A stretch of DNA of 33,538 bases, taken from assembly GCA_003645185.1 (NCBI GenBank), contig QNEL01000022.1, positions 1 to 33,538 on the forward strand, read 5' to 3'. The notes under the pieces were generated by a model. It had not been told where the DNA came from. It was given only the letters and a program-made list of their open reading frames with translations, and did no database searches. Shown piece after piece: positions 16,975-24,848 of this stretch (its first letter is position 1; the number at the start of each line of letters is the position of its first letter). Both the position numbers and the translations under genes were made by a program. Source of the stretch: Candidatus Parabeggiatoa sp. nov. 3 (lineage in GTDB: Bacteria > Pseudomonadota > Gammaproteobacteria > Beggiatoales > Beggiatoaceae).

Positions 16975-17049
16975 ATGACCAGTTCCCGATTCCCTCTTTT
17001 AAATGTCAGGAGAATGAACAATGCCCAAAAAAGCGATTTTATTTGTTGA
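16975..17049 (+). CDS. Possible 24-codon leader frame overlapping the receiver gene
   Basis: ATG at 16975 is preceded by AGAGGAAA at good spacing. The frame runs 24 codons (beginning MTSSRFPLLNV) and ends at TGA 17047-17049, after overlapping the first 29 bases of the receiver gene in another frame. It could be a coupling leader that delivers ribosomes to the next start. No homology is recognised, and chance is a fair alternative. Confidence 0.3.
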   Translation: MTSSRFPLLNVRRMNNAQKSDFIC

Positions 17050-17416
17050 TGATGAAAAGACGGTTTTAACCAGCCTCAAAGGCCAAATCAAAAAACAATT
17101 TGGCAGCACTTACCAGTATGAAATTGCCGAGAGTGCTGATGAAGCCTGGGAAGTAATTGAAGAATTAAATGAAGACGGCATAGAAATCATGGTGATTGTC
17201 ACCGATTGGCTAATGCCCCAAGTGAAAGGCGATGAGTTTCTGGTTCAAGTGCATGAGAAATTCCCTAATATTGTTAAGGTCATGTTGACCGGACAAGCTG
17301 ATGATGACGCTGTCGAGCGGGCACGACAAGAGGCCAATCTCCATCGTTGTTTGCGTAAACCTTGGGATGAACAAGAATTAATCGACACCATAAGATCGGG
17401 TATAGCTCAAGTATGA
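17021..17416 (+). CDS. Single-domain response regulator (receiver only)
   Basis: 131 aa receiver with no output domain: acidic D10-D11-E12, phosphoacceptor D62 in IVTDWLMP, T90 in MLTGQ, and K113 in RKPWD. The fold is complete, so it can accept phosphate and pass it on or act by binding. A strong AGGAG ribosome-binding site lies 9 bases before the ATG. It overlaps the next kinase by ATGA (17413-17416) and follows the 1861-aa kinase. Together these suggest a phosphorelay from kinase to lone receiver to second kinase. It most resembles the receivers of the two neighbouring kinases and may derive from them. Confidence 0.92.
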   Translation: MPKKAILFVDDEKTVLTSLKGQIKKQFGSTYQYEIAESADEAWEVIEELNEDGIEIMVIVTDWLMPQVKGDEFLVQVHEKFPNIVKVMLTGQADDDAVERARQEANLHRCLRKPWDEQELIDTIRSGIAQV

Positions 17417-18567
17417 ATAACAACCCCAAACCCGTCATCTTGTGTGTGGATGATGAAAAAATGCTACTGCTCGCGCTCAAACATCAACTGAAACGCCAGT
17501 TTGGAAGCGGTTATCACATTGAAACGGCCAGCAGTGGTGAAGAAGCATTAGAGATTGTTGACCACTTATTAGCCGAGCATCTCGAATTACCTGTCATTAT
17601 CTCGGATCAAATCATGCCAGGTATGACAGGCGATGAACTGCTACAACAGATTCATGCCAGTTTACCCAAAACCTTGAAGATTCTGTTAACAGGGGAAACG
17701 GATATTCAAGCCATTGGCAATGCCGTGAACAAGGCTAACCTTTATCGTTACATATCAAAACCTTGGGTACAAACTGATCTCTGTATAACCGTTACAGAAG
17801 CCTTGAGAAGTTATTTTCAAGAGAAAAAGTTGAGCGCATTTTATGCGGATTTAGAAAAAAAAGTGGCCGAACGTACTCGCGAACTGCAACAGAAAAATGA
17901 ATTTTTAAGCATAGCCGTGCATGATTTAAAAAATCCCATCTCAGCCATTCAAGGATTCGCGGAGATGCTGAAATATGATTTTGATGATATACCTGATGAA
18001 GTCATTGATGTGGCGAGTCAGATTTCGATCAGTGCGCGACAAATGTTTGAATTAGTCAGGAATCTATTAGAAATCAATGCCATTGAATCAAGCAAAATGA
18101 ATATCTCGCTGAGCGTGGTTGACATCAAGCCTACTTTGCAAGGGATAGTCAATCAATATATTGAGCGAGCTAAAAAGAAGGATATTCTTTTGCAAATGCA
18201 ATGTGATGATGAACAATATCAAGCCAAGGTTGATATCAACCTATTACGCCAAGTATTAGATAATCTGATTTCTAATGCCATAAAATATTCTCCATACGGC
18301 AAATCTGTTTTTATTCGCCTGAACCAAAATAGCCGGTTTGTCCGTTGCGAAGTACAAGATGAAGGCCCCGGATTGAGCGATGAAGATCAAGAAAAATTAT
18401 TTAATGAATTTACTCGCCTAACGCCTAAACCCACGGGTGGTGAACATTCTACCGGCTTAGGCTTATTCATTGTCAAAAAATTAGTTGAATCAATGCAAGG
18501 CAAAGTTTGGTGTGAAAGTATTTTAGGACAAGGCACAACTTTTAGGGTTGAATTTCCAATAAAGTGA
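17413..18567 (+). CDS. Receiver-histidine kinase (REC-HisKA-HATPase), paralogue of 9779-10933
   Basis: 384 aa, cytoplasmic. The receiver has D13-D14-E15, phosphoacceptor D65 in VIISDQIMPGM and the conserved Lys in ISKPW. HisKA carries H170 in AVHDLKNPISAI. The HATPase carries NLISNAIKYSPYG, DEGPGLSDED and STGLGLFIVKKL. Long stretches, notably LPKTLKILLTG, NLYRYI and KPTGGEHSTGLGLFIVKKL, are identical or nearly so to the protein at 9779-10933. Its start overlaps the stop of the lone receiver gene (ATGA), so the two are translationally coupled. No output domain is present, so the phosphoryl target must be another protein. Confidence 0.93.
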   Translation: MNNNPKPVILCVDDEKMLLLALKHQLKRQFGSGYHIETASSGEEALEIVDHLLAEHLELPVIISDQIMPGMTGDELLQQIHASLPKTLKILLTGETDIQAIGNAVNKANLYRYISKPWVQTDLCITVTEALRSYFQEKKLSAFYADLEKKVAERTRELQQKNEFLSIAVHDLKNPISAIQGFAEMLKYDFDDIPDEVIDVASQISISARQMFELVRNLLEINAIESSKMNISLSVVDIKPTLQGIVNQYIERAKKKDILLQMQCDDEQYQAKVDINLLRQVLDNLISNAIKYSPYGKSVFIRLNQNSRFVRCEVQDEGPGLSDEDQEKLFNEFTRLTPKPTGGEHSTGLGLFIVKKLVESMQGKVWCESILGQGTTFRVEFPIK

Positions 18568-18597
18568 TATAAATCAGGCATACCACCTATCCATTTT

Positions 18598-18670
18598 CAA
18601 ATCCGAGGGCTAGGGCAACCACATGCCCCTACGGGCAACCACAAGGGATTGCCCCTACGGGCAACCCGTA
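18598..18670. repeat. Copies of the GGGCAACCACAAGGGATTGC family
   Basis: A partial unit (GGGCAACCACATGCCCC) followed by a full unit (GGGCAACCACAAGGGATTGC) and a further GGGCAACCCGTAG lie after the second kinase gene. They match 11085-11146 and 30817-30939. Confidence 0.75.
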
Positions 18671-18765
18671 GCAGTAAGCACAGAAAACATTTTTTATGAA
18701 CCTGCGTGTGTGGTATCATTAAAATTGTACATAAGACAACATGACTGAGCGTTAAGGCAATTTAA

Positions 18766-18959
18766 TAACTGATGTTACGCACCCAGATTCTTTTTTTGAT
18801 AAAAAACGGGCCCAAAAGTTAATCATGCAGTAGATTTGCGTAGCGAAGCGTCTCTACATCGCTGATTTTAAATAACTTGTTGATTTAAAAAATTAAAATA
18901 GAAATTCAGATTTTTAAGTGTTTGAATAGACACAGAAGTTGAGTGCGTAACATCAGTTA
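18766..18959. repeat. MITE-like element with 17-bp terminal inverted repeats
   Basis: TAACTGATGTTACGCAC (18766-18782) and its exact reverse complement (18943-18959) bound 194 bases of AT-rich, non-coding DNA. TTAATA-like sequence flanks both ends, a possible target duplication. No transposase is encoded, so it would be a non-autonomous element or deletion derivative. It ends 18 bases before the next start codon, so it now supplies that gene's upstream region. Confidence 0.7.
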
Positions 18960-18977
18960 ATAAGAGGAACTTATAAT

Positions 18978-19562
18978 ATGACACAAATATTTGGGGAATT
19001 TAATGAAACAAAGATCAAGAGTCAGGAATACTTGATACTTGGATTTTCGCCCACTTCTATTCCTCTCCAGCAGAGATGGCGAAACAACGGGTTATCTGCC
19101 GATTTTTTAGCTGACTACTTAACCACTTTTTTTCCGGTCAGTGACACAGAACCCAGTACCTTTAAAAGGCGAAAAGAAATCAGAGGGGCTATCAGCTACA
19201 TTGCCAACGAATTGTTGGAAAATGCTATGAAATTCAACGATACCCATTCTCAATACCCCATCGGTATTCAATTCAGGTTATATAGTGATCAGTTGATCTT
19301 ATACACGACTAATAGCGTTCATCATGAAAATGTCGATCCGTTTCAGTCGTTTATACAGGAATTACTTCACACTGACGCACAGGATTTGTACATTCGTCAA
19401 ATAGAACGCGCTCAAGAAGAGGATAATGCGGACGGTTCTGGATTAGGCTTGCTGACGATGATTGATGATTATCAGGTCAGAATCGGGTGGAAATTTGAGA
19501 CAGTACAACAAGAGGGTGAAGAATTGATACTGGTCACAACAATGGTGCAGTTGGATATTTAG
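18978..19562 (+). CDS. Slr1658-like regulator with HATPase-type ATP-binding fold
   Basis: 194 aa. The N-box-like YIANELLENAMKFND (78-82 core) and the glycine-rich DGSGLGLLTM (152-161) are those of a GHKL ATPase, but there is no dimerisation/phospho-His domain. This matches the Slr1658 superfamily of anti-sigma/partner-switch-like regulators in cyanobacteria and allied bacteria. It probably belongs with the upstream kinases and receivers. The Slr1659-type partner that often follows is absent here. AGAGG lies about 11 bases before the ATG, giving a plausible ribosome-binding site. Confidence 0.75.
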   Translation: MTQIFGEFNETKIKSQEYLILGFSPTSIPLQQRWRNNGLSADFLADYLTTFFPVSDTEPSTFKRRKEIRGAISYIANELLENAMKFNDTHSQYPIGIQFRLYSDQLILYTTNSVHHENVDPFQSFIQELLHTDAQDLYIRQIERAQEEDNADGSGLGLLTMIDDYQVRIGWKFETVQQEGEELILVTTMVQLDI

Positions 19563-19576
19563 CAAGAAAGGGCGAA

Positions 19577-19678
19577 CCTAGTGCAGTAAAGCGGAAATAT
19601 CCAGACCACCCAGCCATCAAAAGCCATCAAAAGCTGTTGGCTGATGGGGCCTCGATATTGGAGCGATCCTGCACTAGG
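19577..19678. repeat. Inverted repeat with CCTAGTGCAG arms
   Basis: CCTAGTGCAG (19577-19586) and CTGCACTAGG (19669-19678) enclose about 82 bases. The right arm extends to GAGCGATCCTGCACTAGG, whose reverse complement occurs again at about 30774-30792 after the nitrate reductase gene, so this is a dispersed element. Confidence 0.55.
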
Positions 19679-19830
19679 GTGTTGACTGAGAGCTTTTTTG
19701 GATGTGTTTATTTCAGACGATACAACTGGTTTTCTTGCGATTAAAAAAATAAACGCGCTTTTTTGCAACAGACGCTAAAGACACTCTTTTATCAAAAAAA
19801 ATCGAAGTGTCTCTTGCGTCTCTTTTTCAC

Positions 19831-19873
19831 ATTTCACGCTAAAGTTTCGCTCCGCGAAACTTTAGCGTGAAAT
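19831..19873. repeat. 20-bp perfect hairpin, same stem as at 3131-3173
   Basis: ATTTCACGCTAAAGTTTCGC, loop TCC, then its exact reverse complement. It is followed at once by a second short palindromic stretch (AAGTTTTGCGCGCAAAACTT) and GCGTGAAA, resembling a partial copy of the 2551-2594 variant. Around it (19750-19830) are degenerate GACGCTAAAGA/TCTTGCGTC nonamers. No gene is seen in 19563-20058. Confidence 0.85.
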
Positions 19874-20058
19874 AAAGTTTTGCGCGCAAAACTTTTGCGT
19901 GAAAAGTTATAAGTAATCTTGACATAAAACCAGCATGAAACTTCGGTTTCGCTAAAAATACTCATCAAAAGAAGCTCCTAATCAACAGCCTAGGGCGAAC
20001 CTTTGTTATCGCCCTAAAATCGTTATTGAATCTATATTGAAAATTGAATAGGAATCAA

Positions 20059-21603
20059 ATGGAAAACAGAAGAGTTGAAATTATGGATACAACTCTCAGA
20101 GATGGGGAACAAATGCAGAATGTTTCTTATACGTCTGATGAGAAGTTGACGTTGTCTAAAATGTTGTTGACGGAATTGAAAGTGGATCGTTTAGAAGTCA
20201 CTTCTGCGAGAGTTTCTGAGGGTGAGAAAAAGTCCGTACTTAAAATGTTAGAATGGGCTTCTGATGTCAATTTGGTGGATCGATTTGAAATTCTGAGTTT
20301 TGTTGATCAAAACAAATCGATTGATTGGGCGAAAGCGGTTGGCATTCAACGGGTTAATTTGTTAACGAAAGGTTCGTATAAACATTGCACAGAGCAATTG
20401 AAAAAAACGCCTGAACAACATGCTGAAGATATTCGAGAAACGATTCGATATGCCACTGATAATGGGATTGAGGTGAATGTGTATTTAGAGGATTTCTCGA
20501 ATGGTATTAAAACCTCTCCCGATTATCTTTATCAATTGATTGATGTGTTGTTGACGTTACCAGTAAAGCGGATCATGTTGCCCGATACTTTAGGGATTTT
20601 CAATCCGTTTGAAACTTATGACTATGTGTCTGCGCTTATCAATCGGTATTCTGGTGTACATTTTGATTTTCATGCCCATAATGATTATGGCTTAGCAACG
20701 GCTAATGCAATGGCTGCTGTCAAAGCGGGTGTCGCGGGTATTCATGCGACGATTAATGGCATGGGCGAACGAGCGGGCAATGCACCACTTGATGAATTGG
20801 TAGTCAGTATTCATGATTTTTTGGCCGTCGATTTTCAGATTGATGAGAAGAAGCTTTATAAAGTGTCTCAGTATGTCGAGATGTTTTCTGGGCAACGGAT
20901 GGCGAATAATAAGGCGATTTATGGCAAAAATGTGTTTACGCAAACGGCGGGTATTCATGCAGATGGCGATCAAAAGGGGAATTTATACTCGACTCAATTA
21001 GTGCCAGAGCGTTTTGACAGAAAGCGAAAATATGCTTTGGGTAAACTGTCTGGAAAAGCAAATTTGGAGATGAGTTTAAAAGAACTGTCTATTGAATTGA
21101 ATGAAGACGATAAGAAAGTGCTTTTGCAGAAGATTATTGATCTGGGTGACAAAAAAGAAGTGGTTACCACGGAAGACTTGCCTTATTTAATCAGCGATAT
21201 TTTTGAGACACCTGAAAATCTCCCCTTTAAATTGTTACATTGCTCGATAAATTCGACTTATGAACTGAAATCACAGGCAGCGGTACAATGTGCTTATCAA
21301 GGTAAAATAATAGAAGCTGATGCACACGGGGATGGCGGTTATGATGCGTTTATGAATGCACTGCGGGAAATCTTGAAGAAATTTCATATTCCAGTGCCTG
21401 ACTTGTTGGATTATGAGGTAACGATTCCGCCAGGTGGAAAAACAGATGCTTTGGTTCAAGCAGCGATTAATTGGGAAGTGAAGCCCGTTCAGGGTGAAAC
21501 GTTTATGATTACGACGCGGGGCGTGAATCCTGATCAGAATATGGCAGCGATTCAGGCGACGGTTAAAATGATTAATTTGATTTTGTCGCAACGTGGTGAT
21601 TGA
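20059..21603 (+). CDS. 2-isopropylmalate synthase / citramalate synthase family enzyme
   Basis: 514 aa, DRE-TIM metallolyase condensing acetyl-CoA with a 2-oxo acid. D10-TTLRDGEQ has the catalytic Arg14 and metal Asp; LPDTLG, HAHNDYGLATAN (metal H205 and H207) and NGMGERAGNAPL are present. A LeuA-type C-terminal regulatory domain (about 380-514, ending with YEVTIPPGG...MINLIL) is present, consistent with allosteric control of leucine or isoleucine synthesis. The frame opens at a TTG 15 bases upstream, but the ATG at 20059 has AGGA six to seven bases before it. The IMDTTLRDGEQ/EVTSARVSEGE pattern is closest in my memory to the LeuA-like enzymes of Bacteroidetes, so transfer is possible. LeuA versus CimA cannot be settled from the sequence. 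Confidence 0.85.
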   Translation: MENRRVEIMDTTLRDGEQMQNVSYTSDEKLTLSKMLLTELKVDRLEVTSARVSEGEKKSVLKMLEWASDVNLVDRFEILSFVDQNKSIDWAKAVGIQRVNLLTKGSYKHCTEQLKKTPEQHAEDIRETIRYATDNGIEVNVYLEDFSNGIKTSPDYLYQLIDVLLTLPVKRIMLPDTLGIFNPFETYDYVSALINRYSGVHFDFHAHNDYGLATANAMAAVKAGVAGIHATINGMGERAGNAPLDELVVSIHDFLAVDFQIDEKKLYKVSQYVEMFSGQRMANNKAIYGKNVFTQTAGIHADGDQKGNLYSTQLVPERFDRKRKYALGKLSGKANLEMSLKELSIELNEDDKKVLLQKIIDLGDKKEVVTTEDLPYLISDIFETPENLPFKLLHCSINSTYELKSQAAVQCAYQGKIIEADAHGDGGYDAFMNALREILKKFHIPVPDLLDYEVTIPPGGKTDALVQAAINWEVKPVQGETFMITTRGVNPDQNMAAIQATVKMINLILSQRGD

Positions 21604-21653
21604 TTTTTTATGAGAAAATGGGCTCATCAAGTGATATTGCCCCTACCAATTGA

Positions 21654-21756
21654 GATAGAACGCTGATTATCATGATCGGACTGATTTACGCTGATTAATC
21701 ATCTGATGAATGAGATCAGTGTTAATCATGATAATCAGTCAAATCAGCGTTCTATC
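21654..21756. repeat. Element with GATAGAACGCTGATT terminal inverted repeats, copy 1
   Basis: GATAGAACGCTGATT (21654-21668) and its exact reverse complement (21742-21756) bound 103 bases containing ATCATGAT and GATCAGTG(T)TAATCATGAT palindromic stretches. A second copy lies at 23209-23301. The two copies flank dsrS. Confidence 0.75.
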
Positions 21757-21878
21757 CTTCAATTATCACAAAATCATTTATTTTTTGGATAGGCATAACG
21801 AGTTTCAACATGGTGGGCAACAAAAACACGTTACCCACCCTACGTTTAAATTATTTTTTGGATTGTTAAAAATTCAAT

Positions 21879-23006
21879 ATGCCACTTTCTAACGAAGATA
21901 ATTTACGCTTAAATGTTTTACTTGCCAATAAAGTACAGGCTATTCGTATTGATGAGTCTAAAATGATTGTTTATGGGCTGTCTGAGCGGGGTGAGGCTAA
22001 AATACAATTGCATCCGAACTGTCGTGATGAACAGTATTTGCGCTGGGTACGTGAATTGATTTCGGGTTATATCTTAGGTTCACCTGGTGGATATCCGGTT
22101 TATCTGAAACGTTGGGCGCGCATGGGGCAGACTAAGGATGATAGTTTAGAACAATTCTTGATGTTAGGGGAGCCGGAGGCGGTGGTAGCTGTGGTACATG
22201 CGCCCGGTTTAACGCCTGAGTTGGCGCGTCGTGCTTGGTGGGCTCTGCCTGATGCTGACAATGCACGTAGTTTGTTGAGAAATGACAGCGTTGCGCGGGA
22301 TGAATTTGCGAAATTATTAGCGGCGTATTTGGTTGATTATTTGCCCTTTGAGGAAGAAACTGCGAATTTGATTGAATCGGTTCGGCTTATTTTGCAACCG
22401 GGCTTGATTGATGAGGATACGCGACAAAAAATCTGGATTAAAGGGCGTACTAAAACGGTTTATTTGATCGGTTTTTTATTGACGCAACCAGATGATTTAC
22501 CTAAGCCGTTACCAGCGCGTCGAGACGCGGATTACATTCAAACCGGTTTAGCGCCTTTGGTGGCGAAAGGCAATCAGATTGCGACACAATTAGTGAGAAT
22601 AACAAATGGTTCAGGGCAAACTTTTTTAGAGACTTGTGAACGGGTTTTGCGTAAACCGTCTAATCAAGAGGTTGTCAATACCTTATTTGATCTGATTGCA
22701 GGCTATTTTGAAAGTATTCGCCCTGATGATTATGATGATGAGATGAATATCCTGAGTTTGATAGAGCGTGCCAGTAATTTATGCGAAACGTGTGAAGATA
22801 CGACATCGGTGGAACGGCGAGAAGTGTTAGCTGTTTTGCCTGATATGCAAAACGCGGTTAAAGCGATGTTGATTTTATCAGGTTTAGGGTATTCCGTATT
22901 GCGGCCTATTTTTTCGCGCACAACGGCGATTGGTAGTTTGATGCGTAAAAAATTAGCGCCATTGACAGGGCCCATTCTAGAACAGTTTGCGGTATTGCGG
23001 CAATAA
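21879..23006 (+). CDS. dsrS: DsrS-like sulphur oxidation accessory protein
   Basis: 375 aa, cytoplasmic, no membrane segment. The N-terminal pattern NEDNLRLNVLLANKVQAIRI, LGSPGGYPVYLKRWARMGQ and the ARRAWWALPDADNAR segment match what I recall of DsrS, a soluble protein of the reverse dissimilatory sulphite reductase (dsr) system in purple sulphur bacteria such as Allochromatium. There it affects expression of the dsr genes. No catalytic motif is visible. No other dsr gene is nearby, so it is separated from the main dsr cluster. The ATG has no clear ribosome-binding site. It is the best metabolic marker for a sulphur oxidiser in the window. Confidence 0.75.
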   Translation: MPLSNEDNLRLNVLLANKVQAIRIDESKMIVYGLSERGEAKIQLHPNCRDEQYLRWVRELISGYILGSPGGYPVYLKRWARMGQTKDDSLEQFLMLGEPEAVVAVVHAPGLTPELARRAWWALPDADNARSLLRNDSVARDEFAKLLAAYLVDYLPFEEETANLIESVRLILQPGLIDEDTRQKIWIKGRTKTVYLIGFLLTQPDDLPKPLPARRDADYIQTGLAPLVAKGNQIATQLVRITNGSGQTFLETCERVLRKPSNQEVVNTLFDLIAGYFESIRPDDYDDEMNILSLIERASNLCETCEDTTSVERREVLAVLPDMQNAVKAMLILSGLGYSVLRPIFSRTTAIGSLMRKKLAPLTGPILEQFAVLRQ

Positions 23007-23045
23007 TGAGATTAAGCCTGACAAATAATTTCACAAGTATCTGTT

Positions 23046-23100
23046 TTCGTTCAAAATTTATTTTGCATCGGTGTTATTTTCGTTCAAAATTTATTTTGCG
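23046..23100. repeat. Two copies of TTCAAAATTTATTTTGC
   Basis: TTTTCGTTCAAAATTTATTTTGC occurs at about 23044-23066 and about 23078-23100. It is the same GCAAAATAAATTTTG(C) palindrome family that forms the arrays around 27671-28060. Nearby TTGGAATGCATGTTA is also present twice (about 23112 and 23139). Confidence 0.7.
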
Positions 23101-23208
23101 AGGGCCCAATTGGAATGCATGTTATTTTGCGGTTAGCTTGGAATGCATGTTAATTAAGCGATGACGAAGTGGAAGCCTTATTGAGTAGTGAGGCAATGTA
23201 AGTGATAG

Positions 23209-23301
23209 GATAGAACGCAGATAAGACTGATTATCATGATTAACACTGATTTTTTGATCAGCGACAATCAGGCCATGATCTGAATTAATCAGCGTTCTAT
23301 C
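23209..23301. repeat. Element with GATAGAACGC terminal inverted repeats, copy 2
   Basis: GATAGAACGCAGAT at 23209 and AATCAGCGTTCTATC at 23287-23301 bound 93 bases, including GACTGATTATCATGATTAAC shared with copy 1 (21654-21756, reversed). It is non-coding. Confidence 0.7.
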
Positions 23302-23472
23302 TCAAACAAAAACCATTAAGATTTCAATCTATTAGAGATTTAAGAAGCTATTTTCTGCCACAAGGGTTTGCAATACGAAACGACATGATGTAAACTGCCT
23401 CCTTTTTTTCACCGATGGACAAAAGCCAGTTATCAGTATTTATATAGACTTACCTTAAAATTTTCGCCTAGA

Positions 23473-23575
23473 GTTGACAGGCTGTCGGGCAAAGTCGCCC
23501 ATTGAAACAAGGTTCAAACGGTGTCACATTGGGCCGGGGTTGACAGGCTGTTGGGCAATGTAGCCCAAGTACAAC
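23473..23575. CRISPR. Putative degenerate two-repeat, one-spacer CRISPR remnant
   Basis: A 36-base unit (23473-23508) starts GTTGACAGGCTGTCGGGC and ends GCCCATTGAAAC. A second unit starts at 23539 with GTTGACAGGCTGTTGGGC and agrees at 26 of the first 29 positions, but is diverged at its 3' end. The gap between them is 30 bases. ATTGAAAC is the classic 3' handle of many CRISPR repeats, and the stem GGGC/GCCC is kept in both while the loop varies. Unit and spacer sizes fit CRISPR. No further repeats are seen either side. The only cas trace in the window is the cas1 fragment 10 kb away. With just two units a simple direct repeat remains possible. Confidence 0.4.
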
Positions 23576-23636
23576 GGATCAGGGGATTGAACGGATTGAT
23601 GAAAGGGCGGTTTCCATTTATCGGGTACTTTTTTTT

Positions 23637-23722
23637 AACGCAAGAGGCGCAAGAGGCGCAAGAGACGCTAGATTTTTCTACCGAACGTCTTTTGCGCCTT
23701 TTGCGCCTTTTGCGTCTTTAGC
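23637..23722. repeat. Nonamer-rich inverted element upstream of the AAA ATPase
   Basis: Repeats of GCAAGAGGC (23637-23670) face GCGCCTTTT repeats (about 23686-23722) around GATTTTTCTACCGAAC, forming a long imperfect hairpin. The first 50 bases are repeated exactly at 33092-33141, after the second ATPase module. The frame through it encodes a repetitive peptide and is not a gene. Confidence 0.75.
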
Positions 23723-23738
23723 GTTTTCTTTAAATCAT

Positions 23739-24802
23739 ATGAAGATCAAACACATTACATTACAAAATTATAAGCGGTTTGTTCAACCGCAGACTTTTTC
23801 ATTTACTGATTCTGACGAGATTGTGAATGAAAAAACGCTTATTGTCGGAAATAATGGCACAGGCAAAAGCTCTATATTACAGGCTATTGTGATTTTGCTT
23901 GCTTCGGCTATAAGAGATCATTTTAACCCTAACAAATTAGAGTGGCCCGGATTTGAATATCGTCATTTACAAACAGGTATGCTACCTTTAAAAATTGAGG
24001 CCGAAATCTTATTTTTGGATGAGGAAATCAAGACAACTCAAGAATATGCGAAGCAACTCAAAAAGATGGGGGTTAAACTGGACAGACAACCAGCCTCTCA
24101 TAAAAGCGTCACCATTTCTTTTGATGACAACCAAATTTTTGCCAAAGAGGGCAGAGAAGCTTATTCTCAATTTAGAGGCTATCAATATGCTAAAACATTA
24201 GCCCGTTTTACATCTCAAAAGAATAAAATTTTTGAAAATATAGGGAATATCTATTGGTACACGGAACAACGCAATTCAAATAACATCACTAATCTGTTAG
24301 AGAGTCAAATAAATCAATTAGATGATATCAGAATTTTTTTAGCCAGTGCTTATAACTACCATACAGCCGTTAAAGATGGACGTCGGAAGATACAAGAAGG
24401 TGAATTTGATTTCTATCAAGAATTAGAATTCCTATATCAAAAAGTTTTTCCAGGACGTTCATTCGTCGGTAGTACACCACGATTTGATATATACGAAAAA
24501 GCCCAAGCACCTGATTTTTTCTGGATGATGGACAGAATCAATATGAGTTATCCGGGATGTCGGCTGGAGAACGAGCCGTTTTTCCCATATTAATGGATTT
24601 TGCCCGTTGGAATATCAATAACGCTATCATTATTATTGATGAATTGGAATTACATCTTCATCCTCCTTTACAACAAACATTAGTGAGAGCATTATCTAAA
24701 ATCGGCCGTCATAACCAGTTTATTTTCACGAGCCATTCAAATAGCGTCATCTCAATGTTTGATGAAACTGAAAACCAAATAATACGATTACCCAATGAGT
24801 AA
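23739..24802 (+). CDS. OLD/RecF-like AAA ATPase, reading frame interrupted at a T6 run
   Basis: Two overlapping frames (23739-24593 and 24557-24802) make one ABC-type ATPase of about 354 aa. The first carries Walker A GNNGTGKSS (about 37-45). The second carries the signature MSAGER, Walker B AIIIIDELELHLHP and the H-loop TSHSNSV. Continuing the second frame upstream gives LDDGQNQYELSGMSAGE, matching LNDGEHTYDIVEMSAGE of the intact paralogue at 30960. The break therefore maps to the TTTTTTC at 24515-24521. Read in the first frame this is T-TTT-TTC, a possible -1 slippery heptamer; one extra T also restores the frame. Recoding, mutation and a homopolymer undercall are all open. No Toprim partner follows. 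The start lacks a ribosome-binding site. Confidence 0.85.
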
Positions 24803-24809
24803 ATTTAAA

Positions 24810-24842
24810 AAACCTGACAGGTTTTCAAAACCTGTCAGGTTT
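24810..24842. terminator. 33-bp palindrome between convergent genes
   Basis: AAACCTGACAGGTTTT, a single C, then its exact reverse complement. It lies between the ATPase stop (24802) and the nirD stop (24849), so it may serve as a bidirectional terminator. It is the same family as 1457-1489. Confidence 0.65.
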
Positions 24843-24848
24843 GGGCCA

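Noticed and set aside
21271-21630. Minus-strand 119-codon frame over the end of the LeuA-like gene
   Set aside because: It is a shadow of the coding strand, with no motif or ribosome-binding site.
23521-23721. 66-codon frame before the AAA ATPase
   Set aside because: It is encoded by the CRISPR-like unit and the nonamer element, with a repetitive QEAQE and RLLRL product.
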